Assembly: GCA_937891475.1 (NCBI GenBank)
Contig: CALATC010000118.1
Location: forward strand, 1-18,496
Direction of reading: 5' to 3'
DNA length: 18,496 nt
Source of the DNA: an uncultured Granulicatella sp.
Lineage (GTDB): Bacteria > Bacillota > Bacilli > Lactobacillales > Aerococcaceae
Every line of letters begins with the position of its first letter. Within the stretch, counting starts at the first letter, position 1. The notes under the pieces were generated by a model. The model was not told the DNA's origin, made no database searches, and saw nothing but the letters and a program-made list of their open reading frames with translations. This document shows positions 7,040 through 13,649 of the stretch, piece by piece. Both the position numbers and the translations under genes were made by a program.

Positions 7040-8046
7040 TGGGATTATTTGATCGTATTAAACGTGCCTTTACCGGTGAAGATGCTGTCATTAAACAGCA
7101 AGAACAAGAAACTTCGATTATTATTGATAAATATGACCAAGGAATGCAAAAAACTCGTAAAAGTTTTTCGGATCATTTAAACGAATTTTTAGCAGATTTT
7201 AGAACGATTGATGAAGATTTCTTTGATGATTTAGAAGAAACATTTATTTCTTCAGATGTAGGGTTTGAAATGACTTTAGCGATTACGGATGCTTTAAGAG
7301 ATGAAGTTCGTTTAAAAAATGCTAAAAACGCTCATGATGTTAAACAAGTTATTATTGAAAAAATGGTAGACATTTATGAAAAAGGGGAAGACAATTTAGC
7401 AACTTTAGCAAAAGCTGAAGGTAGACCAACTGTATTACTATTTGTTGGTGTAAATGGTGTTGGTAAAACAACTACGATTGGTAAAATTGCTTGGAGATTA
7501 AAACAAGAAGGACATTCTGTATTATTAGCAGCTGGCGATACATTCCGTGCTGGAGCTATCCAACAATTAGAAATTTGGGGCGAACGTGTAGGTGTGCCTG
7601 TTGTTAGTGGTAAAGAAGGTGGAGATCCTTCTTCTGTAGTGTATGATGCCATTAAAAAAGCGAAAGCAGAAAATATCGATTATTTATTAATTGATACAGC
7701 GGGTCGTCTACAAAATAAAGTGAACTTAATGAAAGAATTAGAAAAAATGAACCGTATTATTTCTAGAGAAATTGAAACGGGTGCAGATGAAACTTTATTA
7801 GTATTAGATGCGACAACTGGACAAAACGCTTTAGTTCAAGCAAAACAATTTAAAGAAACGATTGATGTAACAGGTTTAATTTTAACAAAACTAGATGGAA
7901 CTGCAAAAGGTGGCGTAATTTTATCGATTCGTCATGAAATGAATATTCCGGTTAAATTTATCGGATTAGGAGAAAAAATGGATGATTTACAACCATTTGA
8001 CTCTACTCAGTTTATCTTCGGATTAGTGAAAGATTCGTTGAAATAA
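7039..8046 (+). CDS. ftsY: Signal recognition particle receptor FtsY
   Basis: Seen: 335 residues with the SRP GTPase NG domain. G1 is GVNGVGKT (137-144), followed by DTFRAGAIQQLE (167-178), G3 DTAGR (219-223), G4 TKLD (283-286), and the C-terminal GLGEKMDDLQPF (309-320). The N-terminal acidic A region is short (about 60 residues), as in many Firmicutes. Known: FtsY docks ribosome-nascent chain-SRP complexes at the membrane, with reciprocal GTP hydrolysis with Ffh. It overlaps the HAD gene by one base, so it is co-expressed from 6082-6110. No ordinary terminator follows. Instead the structured elements at 8061-8143 and 8188-8288 lie immediately downstream. Confidence 0.98.
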   Translation: MGLFDRIKRAFTGEDAVIKQQEQETSIIIDKYDQGMQKTRKSFSDHLNEFLADFRTIDEDFFDDLEETFISSDVGFEMTLAITDALRDEVRLKNAKNAHDVKQVIIEKMVDIYEKGEDNLATLAKAEGRPTVLLFVGVNGVGKTTTIGKIAWRLKQEGHSVLLAAGDTFRAGAIQQLEIWGERVGVPVVSGKEGGDPSSVVYDAIKKAKAENIDYLLIDTAGRLQNKVNLMKELEKMNRIISREIETGADETLLVLDATTGQNALVQAKQFKETIDVTGLILTKLDGTAKGGVILSIRHEMNIPVKFIGLGEKMDDLQPFDSTQFIFGLVKDSLK

Positions 8047-8060
8047 TATAACAATATTTT

Positions 8061-8143
8061 AAATGACTTTTCTTATGTAGCAAGGACGGCACCAGGTTCG
8101 AAAATGAATCTCATGTCTAAAATTGCTACTTTGGAAAGTCATT
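8061..8143 (+). ncRNA. Structured RNA element, tandem copy 1
   Basis: Seen: nested pairing. P1 pairs AATGACTTTTC (8062-8072) with GGAAAGTCATT (8133-8143). P2 pairs GTAGCAA (8077-8083) with TTGCTAC (8123-8129). P3 pairs GGCA (8088-8091) with TGTC (8114-8117). The inner hairpin is GGTTC (8095-8099) with GAATC (8106-8110). The core reads GGAC-P3-CCAG-hairpin-TC-A-P3'-TAAAA, shared with copies at 8188, 11198-11339 and 18329. It is about 85% identical to copy 2. A T-rich tail follows (to about 8152), so P1 could end ftsY transcription. TATAAC at 8047-8052 lies 8 nt before it. Function is unknown and no known riboswitch matches by eye. Confidence 0.65.
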
Positions 8144-8150
8144 GTTGTTT

Positions 8151-8178
8151 TTGTCATAAATTTTAGAATGGTTAAAAT
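8151..8178 (+). promoter_or_regulatory. Putative promoter directly before RNA element copy 2
   Basis: TTGTCA (8151-8156), a 16-bp spacer, then TAAAAT (8173-8178). The predicted start, around 8185, falls right before the first paired base of the second element at 8188. No coding sequence follows before the guaC promoter, so its product would be a short RNA. Confidence 0.45.
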
Positions 8179-8187
8179 GATTTAAGT

Positions 8188-8288
8188 AAATGACTTTTCA
8201 TATGTAGCAAGGACGTTAGCAGGTTCGTAATTGAATCCCAAGGCTAAATTTCTACTTTAGAAAGTCATTTTTTACTTTTTTTGTTCGT
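8188..8288 (+). ncRNA. Structured RNA element, tandem copy 2 with U-rich tail
   Basis: Seen: P1 pairs AAATGACTTT (8188-8197) with AAAGTCATTT (8261-8270). P2 pairs GTAGCAA (8204-8210) with TTTCTAC (8249-8255), with one mismatch. The inner hairpin is GGTTC (8222-8226) with GAATC (8233-8237). The P3 position is weakly paired here (GTT with GGC), and an alternative TTAGC/GCTAA stem exists. A long T-rich tail follows P1, so it resembles a terminator. A promoter-like sequence lies just upstream. It is offset 127 nt from copy 1. It may be a free-standing small RNA, a 3'-UTR element of ftsY or a dispersed repeat. Confidence 0.65.
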
Positions 8289-8346
8289 GTTTTACTACAT
8301 AATGCAAATGTATAAGTAATTAATGTTCATAAAACACAGTTTTTTG

Positions 8347-8375
8347 TTTACATTTTAGTCAAAATAAGTTAAAAT
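8347..8375 (+). promoter_or_regulatory. guaC promoter
   Basis: TTTACA (8347-8352), 17-bp spacer, TAAAAT (8370-8375). The resulting leader is only about 45 nt, and AAGGAGG (8412-8418) leaves no room for a purine riboswitch. The upstream tandem RNA elements therefore lie outside the guaC transcript. Confidence 0.7.
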
Positions 8376-8425
8376 ATTTCGTGGTAACAGATATGAAACA
8401 AATGCTTACTTAAGGAGGTTACCTC

Positions 8426-9412
8426 ATGTTTGAAATGAAAGTTTTTGATTATGAAGATATTCAATTAGTACCGAATAAATGTATTGTAAATAGTCGTTCT
8501 GAATGCAATACAACTGTTCAATTAGGGAAATACACTTTTAAAATCCCTGTAGTACCTGCTAATATGCAAACAATTATTGATGAATCAGTTGCAGAATTTT
8601 TAGCAGAAAATGGATATTTTTATATTATGCACCGTTTTGATGAAGAAGGAAGAATTCCATTTATTAAAAAAATGCATGAAAAAAATCTTATTGCTTCAAT
8701 CAGTGTGGGTGTAAAACCTCATGAATATGAATTTATTAAAGAATTAAAAGAGAAAAACTTAATTCCTGATTATATTACGATTGATATTGCTCATGGACAT
8801 GCAAATTCAGTTATTGATATGATTGGACATATTAAAAAGCATTTGCCAGAAACATTTGTGATTGCAGGGAATGTTGGAACACCAGAAGCAGTTCGTGAAC
8901 TAGAAAATGCTGGAGCAGATGCGACAAAAGTAGGAATTGGACCTGGTAAAGTATGTATTACGAAAATTAAAACAGGATTTGGTACTGGCGGTTGGCAATT
9001 AGCGGCACTACGTTGGTGCTCAAAAGCTGCTCGTAAACCAATTATTGCGGATGGTGGAATTCGTACTCACGGAGATATTGCAAAATCAATTCGCTTTGGT
9101 GCTACAATGGTAATGATTGGTTCATTATTTGCTGGTCATGAAGAATCACCAGGTAAAACAGTTGAAATTAATGGAGAACGATTCAAAGAATATTTCGGTA
9201 GTGCATCTGAATTCCAAAAAGGCGAACGTAAAAATGTTGAAGGGAAAAAAATTATTGTGCCATATAAAGGATCATTAAAAGATACTTTAGTAGAAATGCA
9301 ACAAGATTTACAATCATCTATCTCTTATGCGGGTGGTTCTGACTTAGAATCGATTCGTAAAGTGGATTACGTAATTGTTAAAAATTCAATTTTTAATGGA
9401 GATTCTATTTAA
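8426..9412 (+). CDS. guaC: GMP reductase
   Basis: Seen: 328 residues with the IMPDH/GMPR barrel. Start region: [19 protein letters not shown]. Substrate/catalytic loop: [11 protein letters not shown] with Cys177. Phosphate-binding region: [16 protein letters not shown]. The sequence resembles the Bacillus-type GuaC and has no CBS pair, which separates it from IMP dehydrogenase. ATG 8426 is 7 nt after AAGGAGG. Known: it converts GMP to IMP with NADPH, releasing ammonia, for adenine/guanine balance. It is monocistronic, with its own promoter and a terminator at 9440-9473. Confidence 0.96.
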   Translation: MFEMKVFDYEDIQLVPNKCIVNSRSECNTTVQLGKYTFKIPVVPANMQTIIDESVAEFLAENGYFYIMHRFDEEGRIPFIKKMHEKNLIASISVGVKPHEYEFIKELKEKNLIPDYITIDIAHGHANSVIDMIGHIKKHLPETFVIAGNVGTPEAVRELENAGADATKVGIGPGKVCITKIKTGFGTGGWQLAALRWCSKAARKPIIADGGIRTHGDIAKSIRFGATMVMIGSLFAGHEESPGKTVEINGERFKEYFGSASEFQKGERKNVEGKKIIVPYKGSLKDTLVEMQQDLQSSISYAGGSDLESIRKVDYVIVKNSIFNGDSI

Positions 9413-9439
9413 AACGATTTTTATTATTCTGAATTCTAA

Positions 9440-9473
9440 AAACGATTCAATGAGTGAAGTTGAATCGTTTTTT
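9440..9473 (+). terminator. guaC terminator
   Basis: AAACGATTCAA (9440-9450) pairs perfectly with TTGAATCGTTT (9460-9470) around a 9-nt loop, followed by a T run. Confidence 0.92.
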
Positions 9474-9495
9474 CTTTATTTTTTAGTAAGATTTT

Positions 9496-9524
9496 TTGCT
9501 AATTCTTTCAAAAAAGGGTAGAAT
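9496..9524 (+). promoter_or_regulatory. Promoter of the D,D-carboxypeptidase gene
   Basis: TTGCTA (9496-9501), 17-bp spacer, TAGAAT (9519-9524), followed closely by the GAGGAGG ribosome binding site at 9538-9544. Confidence 0.6.
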
Positions 9525-9551
9525 AAAAAAGTTGATAGAGGAGGATAATTC

Positions 9552-11009
9552 GTGAAAATAAAAAATATTTTGGGATTAAGTTTCCTTATGGCTTCACTAT
9601 TATGTACAAGTGCTATTTTAGCGGAAGAAAATGATTCAAGTACAAAAGAGGCTGTGCAAGGAACAACAGTAGAAACAGAATCAACTCAACAAGAAGAAAA
9701 AACTGAACAAACAACTGTGGCTATTCCATTTAGACAAGATGTAATGGAAGCAGTTGCAGAATATGGATATGGTGTCGAAGAACAGTATAGACCAGAAAGT
9801 ACTATTATGGTCGATGCAGATACCGGAGAAATTGTATTTGGCAGTAATATTGATCAGCCATGGGATCCGGCTAGTATTTCTAAAATGATGACAGCTTATA
9901 TGGCGTTTGAAGCGATGAAAGAAGGAAAGTTATCTTTAGATACGATTGTCACTGCAACAGAAGAAGATCGTGCGATTTCAACGATTGGGGAAATTAGTAA
10001 TAATATTATTGTTGCAGGTGTGGATTATCCAATTGAAGAATTATTGTATATGATGTTTTATCCGTCTTCGAATGTTGCAACATTAATGGTAGCTAGAGCA
10101 ACTGGGTTATCAGATACTGAGTTTTTAAATAAAATGAATGCTAAATTTAAAGAATGGGGTATGGAAAATACAAAATTCAATAATGCTAGTGGAGCAGTAG
10201 CTTCTTCATTCAGAGGATATTATACACCAGAAGGTTATAATAATAATCGATATAACCAGACAACTGCTAGAGATTTAGCAATTTTAGCGTATCATTTCTT
10301 AAAAGATTTTCCAGAAATCACTAACTTTACTAAAAATCCATTAATTACGGTTATGGTGGGAACACCTTATGAAGAATCATTTTATACCTATAATAGTTCT
10401 ATCCCAGGAATGTACCAAGGATTTCCAGGAGTAGATGGATTTAAGACAGGTTCAAGTCCTAGTGCAGCATTTAACCATTTATTAACGGCTAAACAAGAAG
10501 ATACTCGTTTTATTCAAGTTATTTTAGGAGTTGGAGCTTGGGAAGATAAAGATAATAGTTCTTTCTTTAAGAGTCAAATAGGAAATGGATTATTGAAAAA
10601 AGCTTTTTCTGAATATGAAACGCAAACAGTGTTAAAAGCAGGAGAACATACCATTGATGGTGTAAAAGTTAAATTAGATAAAGATATTAAAACTTTAGTT
10701 CGAATTGGCGAAACACCTAAATTTAGTTTAAAAGAGGATAAAATTGTCATTGAAACAGACCTTCCTCGTATTACATCAAAAATTGAACCATTAGCTTATC
10801 CAGTAACTATTATTCCAGAAGAAGTAAAAGAAAATAAAGAGAATAAACAAAATACAACTGCAGAAGTTAAATCAGAATTAACTTTTAATTTTGAAGAATT
10901 TTTATTAAGTCTTTCTGATAAACCAATTTTATTAGGTGCAATTATTATTGGATTAGCATGTGTAATTAGTGCGATTATTGTTTCAATCGTATTTATTATT
11001 AGAAAGTAA
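9552..11009 (+). CDS. dacA: D-alanyl-D-alanine carboxypeptidase (PBP5/DacA type)
   Basis: Seen: 485 residues from GTG 9552, 7 nt after GAGGAGG. A signal peptide is likely (basic start, hydrophobic 6-23, cleavage near LA/EE at 24-25). A low-complexity Thr/Glu/Gln linker follows (about 28-56). The penicillin-binding motifs are SISK (108-111, nucleophile Ser108), SSN (172-174) and KTG (298-300). A beta-rich C-terminal domain spans about 330-420. A C-terminal membrane segment (about 455-483) ends in RK. Known: it trims the terminal D-Ala from peptidoglycan pentapeptides outside the cell and so controls cross-linking. The long final TM segment in place of an amphipathic anchor is common in Lactobacillales. 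It is a single gene with a terminator at 11015-11042. Confidence 0.93.
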   Translation: MKIKNILGLSFLMASLLCTSAILAEENDSSTKEAVQGTTVETESTQQEEKTEQTTVAIPFRQDVMEAVAEYGYGVEEQYRPESTIMVDADTGEIVFGSNIDQPWDPASISKMMTAYMAFEAMKEGKLSLDTIVTATEEDRAISTIGEISNNIIVAGVDYPIEELLYMMFYPSSNVATLMVARATGLSDTEFLNKMNAKFKEWGMENTKFNNASGAVASSFRGYYTPEGYNNNRYNQTTARDLAILAYHFLKDFPEITNFTKNPLITVMVGTPYEESFYTYNSSIPGMYQGFPGVDGFKTGSSPSAAFNHLLTAKQEDTRFIQVILGVGAWEDKDNSSFFKSQIGNGLLKKAFSEYETQTVLKAGEHTIDGVKVKLDKDIKTLVRIGETPKFSLKEDKIVIETDLPRITSKIEPLAYPVTIIPEEVKENKENKQNTTAEVKSELTFNFEEFLLSLSDKPILLGAIIIGLACVISAIIVSIVFIIRK

Positions 11010-11014
11010 TGATT

Positions 11015-11042
11015 AACGATTTCCTTTTGGAAATCGTTTTTT
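11015..11042 (+). terminator. dacA terminator
   Basis: AACGATTTCC (11015-11024), TTTT loop, GGAAATCGTT (11029-11038), then T run to 11042. Confidence 0.93.
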
Positions 11043-11055
11043 GTATACAAAATAA

Positions 11056-11110
11056 CTTTTAGGTATGAGACAGCTTTAGCTGGGCGTTCTTTTACGTAAA
11101 AACATAAAAG
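11056..11110 (-). repeat. Degraded copy of the structured RNA element family
   Basis: Read on the minus strand, 11089-11057 contains the hairpin CAGC-TAAA-GCTG followed by TCTCATACCTAAAA. This matches the 3' core of the copy at 11198-11339 (TCTCTTGCCTAAAA) and of 8061-8143 (CTCATGTCTAAAA). The 5' P3 partner is not found. A weak outer stem CTTTTA (11056-11061)/TAAAAG (11105-11110) and a perfect palindrome TTTTACGTAAAA (11090-11101) are present. It looks like a decayed family member between dacA and galT. Confidence 0.4.
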
Positions 11111-11112
11111 AG

Positions 11113-11189
11113 TATATGACAAGAAAACAAAATACTTTTTGCAGTAGCAGAAATATCAGAAGCCATAAAAAACGTATTTATGTCATATA
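11113..11189. repeat. Inverted-repeat element between dacA and galT
   Basis: TATATGACA (11113-11121) pairs with TGTCATATA (11181-11189). An inner stem AAATAC (11130-11135)/GTATTT (11174-11179) follows, then GCAGTAG and GCCATAAAA inside. The layout resembles the P1/P2/core order of the family read on the plus strand, but the core match is poor and could be chance. There is no coding potential. Confidence 0.35.
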
Positions 11190-11192
11190 ACC

Positions 11193-11339
11193 AAAAATGC
11201 CTTTTCATAGTAGCATGAGTACTAGAAACCAGTTGGTTTCTAGTACAGGTAAATTCGAGACTATAGGCTCGAATTTTAGGCAAGAGACTCGCTGTAGCGA
11301 GGCTACTGCCGTCCTTTTGCTACTATACCAGAAAAGGCA
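11193..11339 (-). ncRNA. Structured RNA element, long form, at the 3' end of galT
   Basis: Seen on the minus strand, in order: P1 TGCCTTTTC with GAAAAGGCA (11331-11339/11198-11206), P2 AGTAGCA/TGCTACT (11318-11324/11209-11215), GGAC, P3 GGCA/TGCC (11307-11310/11279-11282), linker GTAG, hairpin CTCGC/GCGAG, TCTC, then TAA. Two extra hairpins follow: a 9-bp stem ending in TTCGAG/CTCGAA (11268-11276/11251-11259) and a 12-bp stem GTACTAGAAACC/GGTTTCTAGTAC (11219-11230/11235-11246). A T run follows P1 on the minus strand (11197-11193). It is the only terminator-like structure after galT. TATAAT on the minus strand (11352-11347) ends 7 nt before P1, so it may also be its own transcript. I do not recognise the family. 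Confidence 0.65.
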
Positions 11340-11354
11340 ATTAAAAATTATATT

Positions 11355-12830
11355 TTACTGTAAGGAATCGATAAACCTTCCAAATGCTTCTTGTCCTTCA
11401 ACAGTTTGTTTGAAGACGCCAGCATCTTCTAAACCACGTTCAAAAATTTCACCAACTTTTTGACGAATTAAAGTTTCAACATTATCAGTTGTAATTTCTT
11501 CTTGGTCTTTAATTTCATTCGCCCATTTTTCATGCATTGCAGGCATTTGATGAGTTTGACCAAGTAAGTAGTTTTCAACTTCTTTTAGTTCTGTTTTTAA
11601 ACGAGGAGGAAGAATCGCTAACCCCATCACTTCAATTAAACCAATATTTTCTTTCTTAATTGGATGTACATCCACATGAGGATGGAAAATACCATCTGGA
11701 TATTCTTCAGTCGTACGATTATTTCTAAGCACTAAGTCTAATTCAAAAATACCATTACGAACACGTGCAATTGGAGTAATCGTATTATGAGGTGTTTCAT
11801 CAGTAAATGCTAAAATGTCCGAACTTTCATCAGAATAATTTCTCCATTTTTCTAAAATATGAGTCGCTAATTGAACAATTTGTTTTGTATCTTTACTTGC
11901 AAGTCGAATTACAGATAAAGGCCAATGTAACCGAGAAACAGTTCCATCAAATCCTTTAAATGTGTAATTTTCTAAAATTGGAGCAACATCCATCGGAAAG
12001 ACATGACGACCAGATTGATAATGATCATGAACTAAAATAGAGCCACCAACAATTGGTAAATCAGCATTTGACCCAACAAAATAGTGAGGGAACTGACGTA
12101 AAATATCCATTAAATTCTCAAATGAACGCTCTGTAATTTGCATCGGACGAGGTACTTGAGTTAAGAAAATAGAATGTTCGTTAAAATAAGAATATGGAGA
12201 ATACTGGAATCCCCAGTCTTCATGATTAATTTCTAAACGAATAATTCTATGATTACTACGAGCAGGATGGTTAAAACGTCCATAGTATCCTTCGTTTGTC
12301 ATAGTTAATTGAGAAGCAGGATAACTAGATTGTTTTACCAGTTTTGCTTGAGCAATCGCTTTTGGATCTTTTTCAGGTTTTGATAAATTAATCGTAATTT
12401 CTAAAGTGCCATATTTTCCAGAATATGGGAATTGAATATTTTTAGCAATCGCTCTTGTTTGAATGTAGTGATTTTTTTGGCTTAATTCATAAAAATAATC
12501 AGTTGCTTTTTCTGGATTTTCTTTATAATTTTTCCAAAAATTTTCATTTACTACGGATGGAAGAGGGGTCAATAAATTCATAACAGCTGCTTCAAACGCT
12601 TCTTTTTCAGGTAAAATATCTTCAATGACTCCTAATTCAATAGCTAATTCAATGATTTCATCTACTGAATCTTCTAAAGATGGCAATTGATTTGGTGAAA
12701 TATCAGTTGGTTTATAATCATCTAATTGTAATAGATGCAGTAATTGATTCGTTGTATAAATTTCGTCTACTGAATCTATTAATTTTTCCAGTTTAGCTTT
12801 TTCAATAAAATTTGTAATACTATGATACAT
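11355..12830 (-). CDS. galT: UDP-glucose--hexose-1-phosphate uridylyltransferase (Firmicutes type)
   Basis: Seen: 491 residues from ATG 12830, with AGGAGA (12845-12840) upstream. An in-frame start further upstream would add 16 residues but lacks a ribosome binding site. Diagnostic blocks are GGSILVHDHYQSG (262-274), GTVSRLHWPLSVIRL (296-310) and FHPHVDVHPIKKENIGLIEVMG (382-403). The length and these blocks fit the long class-2 GalT of Lactobacillales and Bacilli rather than the ~350-residue E. coli type. Known: it exchanges UMP between UDP-glucose and galactose-1-phosphate in the Leloir pathway, in the cytoplasm. galK and galE are not adjacent within the window. A cre-like site at 12874-12887 suggests CcpA control. 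Confidence 0.95.
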   Translation of the reverse strand: MYHSITNFIEKAKLEKLIDSVDEIYTTNQLLHLLQLDDYKPTDISPNQLPSLEDSVDEIIELAIELGVIEDILPEKEAFEAAVMNLLTPLPSVVNENFWKNYKENPEKATDYFYELSQKNHYIQTRAIAKNIQFPYSGKYGTLEITINLSKPEKDPKAIAQAKLVKQSSYPASQLTMTNEGYYGRFNHPARSNHRIIRLEINHEDWGFQYSPYSYFNEHSIFLTQVPRPMQITERSFENLMDILRQFPHYFVGSNADLPIVGGSILVHDHYQSGRHVFPMDVAPILENYTFKGFDGTVSRLHWPLSVIRLASKDTKQIVQLATHILEKWRNYSDESSDILAFTDETPHNTITPIARVRNGIFELDLVLRNNRTTEEYPDGIFHPHVDVHPIKKENIGLIEVMGLAILPPRLKTELKEVENYLLGQTHQMPAMHEKWANEIKDQEEITTDNVETLIRQKVGEIFERGLEDAGVFKQTVEGQEAFGRFIDSLQ

Positions 12831-12873
12831 ATTCCTTTTTCTCCTAACCCATTTCGTTATTTTATATAAAAAA

Positions 12874-12887
12874 TGCAATCGTTAACA
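12874..12887 (-). promoter_or_regulatory. cre-like CcpA operator upstream of galT
   Basis: On the minus strand TGTTAACGATTGCA matches the TGWNANCGNTNWCA cre consensus at 13 of 14 positions. It lies between the predicted galT promoter and the start codon, about +35 to +48, a position typical of roadblock-type carbon catabolite repression. Binding by CcpA is inferred. Confidence 0.55.
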
Positions 12888-12928
12888 TTTCTTTCCCCAT
12901 AAAAATGTAACGGCTTTTATATAAGCCT

Positions 12929-12957
12929 ATTATAAAATGAAAGCATAAAAAAACAAA
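12929..12957 (-). promoter_or_regulatory. galT promoter
   Basis: TATAAT on the minus strand at 12934-12929. The -35 position (12957-12952) reads TTTGTT and overlaps the T tract of the upstream operon's terminator. A small inverted repeat GGCTT/AAGCC (12912-12916/12923-12927) sits around the start site. Confidence 0.5.
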
Positions 12958-12990
12958 CCATTTTTAGAAAAAAAAACTAAAAATAGTTTG
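12947..12990 (-). terminator. Terminator of the glycosyltransferase/VTT operon
   Basis: On the minus strand a 14-bp stem (12990-12977 with 12967-12954, one G-T wobble) encloses a 9-nt T loop. A T run of seven follows. It lies just after the VTT gene stop. Confidence 0.92.
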
Positions 12991-13012
12991 ATAAATGATT
13001 AATTTTATAAAT

Positions 13013-13639
13013 TTATTTAAAAAAAGCCCAAATATAATCAATAATCGCTGTTAACCCATAAGTATATGCCGCTAAAGTAATAGGTTTACAAATTAAAATA
13101 ATCAGGATGAACTTTTTATAACTCATTTTTGTTAAACCAGCAAGCATACATAGGAAATCATCTGGTGAAACGGGAAAAGCCATCATGAAAGTAAAAAAGT
13201 AATCAAATTTATTTCCACGATTTAGCCATCCTATATAACGATGATAGGTGCTATCGTTCACCATTGATTTTACAAATAATTGTCCATAAATTCGAGCTAA
13301 ATGGAAAGCAATAATCGAACCGATGATAATACCGATATAGTTGTAGACATTTCCAATAAACATTCCATAAATATATACACCAGCAATACTAGTTAAAGCG
13401 CCCGGAATAATTGGAATAACCGTTTGTAGAATTTGTAATAAGATAAAAACAGGTGGTCCCCATATCCCCGCACGTTGCATATATTCACTAAGTGCTTCTT
13501 GGGAAGTAAATAATCCTTTTTGATACGCCCAAATGCAAAAGATGACTGTAGCAATTGCTCCAGCAACAGAAGAGGCATGCATCATTCTTTGTGCAAAGGG
13601 AGATAAAGGCTTACCTTGTTTAATATGTGTTTCAGTCAT
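13013..13639 (-). CDS. VTT-domain (TVP38/TMEM64, DedA-like) membrane protein
   Basis: Seen: 208 residues, with hydrophobic segments around 24-42, 61-78, 84-118, 145-170 and 176-205. The VTT core begins near GPPVFILLQILQ and includes IPGALTSIAGVYIYG (78-92), the family's conserved G-rich re-entrant region. FPVSPDDFLCMLAGLTKMSYKKF (155-177) is the typical second half. AAGGAGAAT precedes the ATG. The gene starts 10 nt after the glycosyltransferase stop. Known: VTT/DedA proteins are implicated in flipping or scrambling phospholipids and undecaprenyl phosphate. Pairing with a glycolipid-type glycosyltransferase hints at a role in envelope lipid or lipoglycan assembly, which is inference. Confidence 0.85.
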   Translation of the reverse strand: MTETHIKQGKPLSPFAQRMMHASSVAGAIATVIFCIWAYQKGLFTSQEALSEYMQRAGIWGPPVFILLQILQTVIPIIPGALTSIAGVYIYGMFIGNVYNYIGIIIGSIIAFHLARIYGQLFVKSMVNDSTYHRYIGWLNRGNKFDYFFTFMMAFPVSPDDFLCMLAGLTKMSYKKFILIILICKPITLAAYTYGLTAIIDYIWAFFK

Positions 13640-13649
13640 AAATTCTCCT

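Noticed and set aside
8084..8118. tRNA-like GGTTCGA segment inside the structured elements
   Set aside because: It resembles a T-arm start, but no acceptor, D or anticodon arms can be formed and the paired partner is GAATC in a different fold.
8376..8425. Purine riboswitch before guaC
   Set aside because: The leader from the predicted start to the RBS is only about 30 nt, and none of the purine riboswitch core motifs is present.
11197..11463. Plus-strand 88-residue open frame over the galT 3' end
   Set aside because: It lies across the hairpins of the RNA element and antisense to galT, and its apparent repeats come from the inverted repeats.
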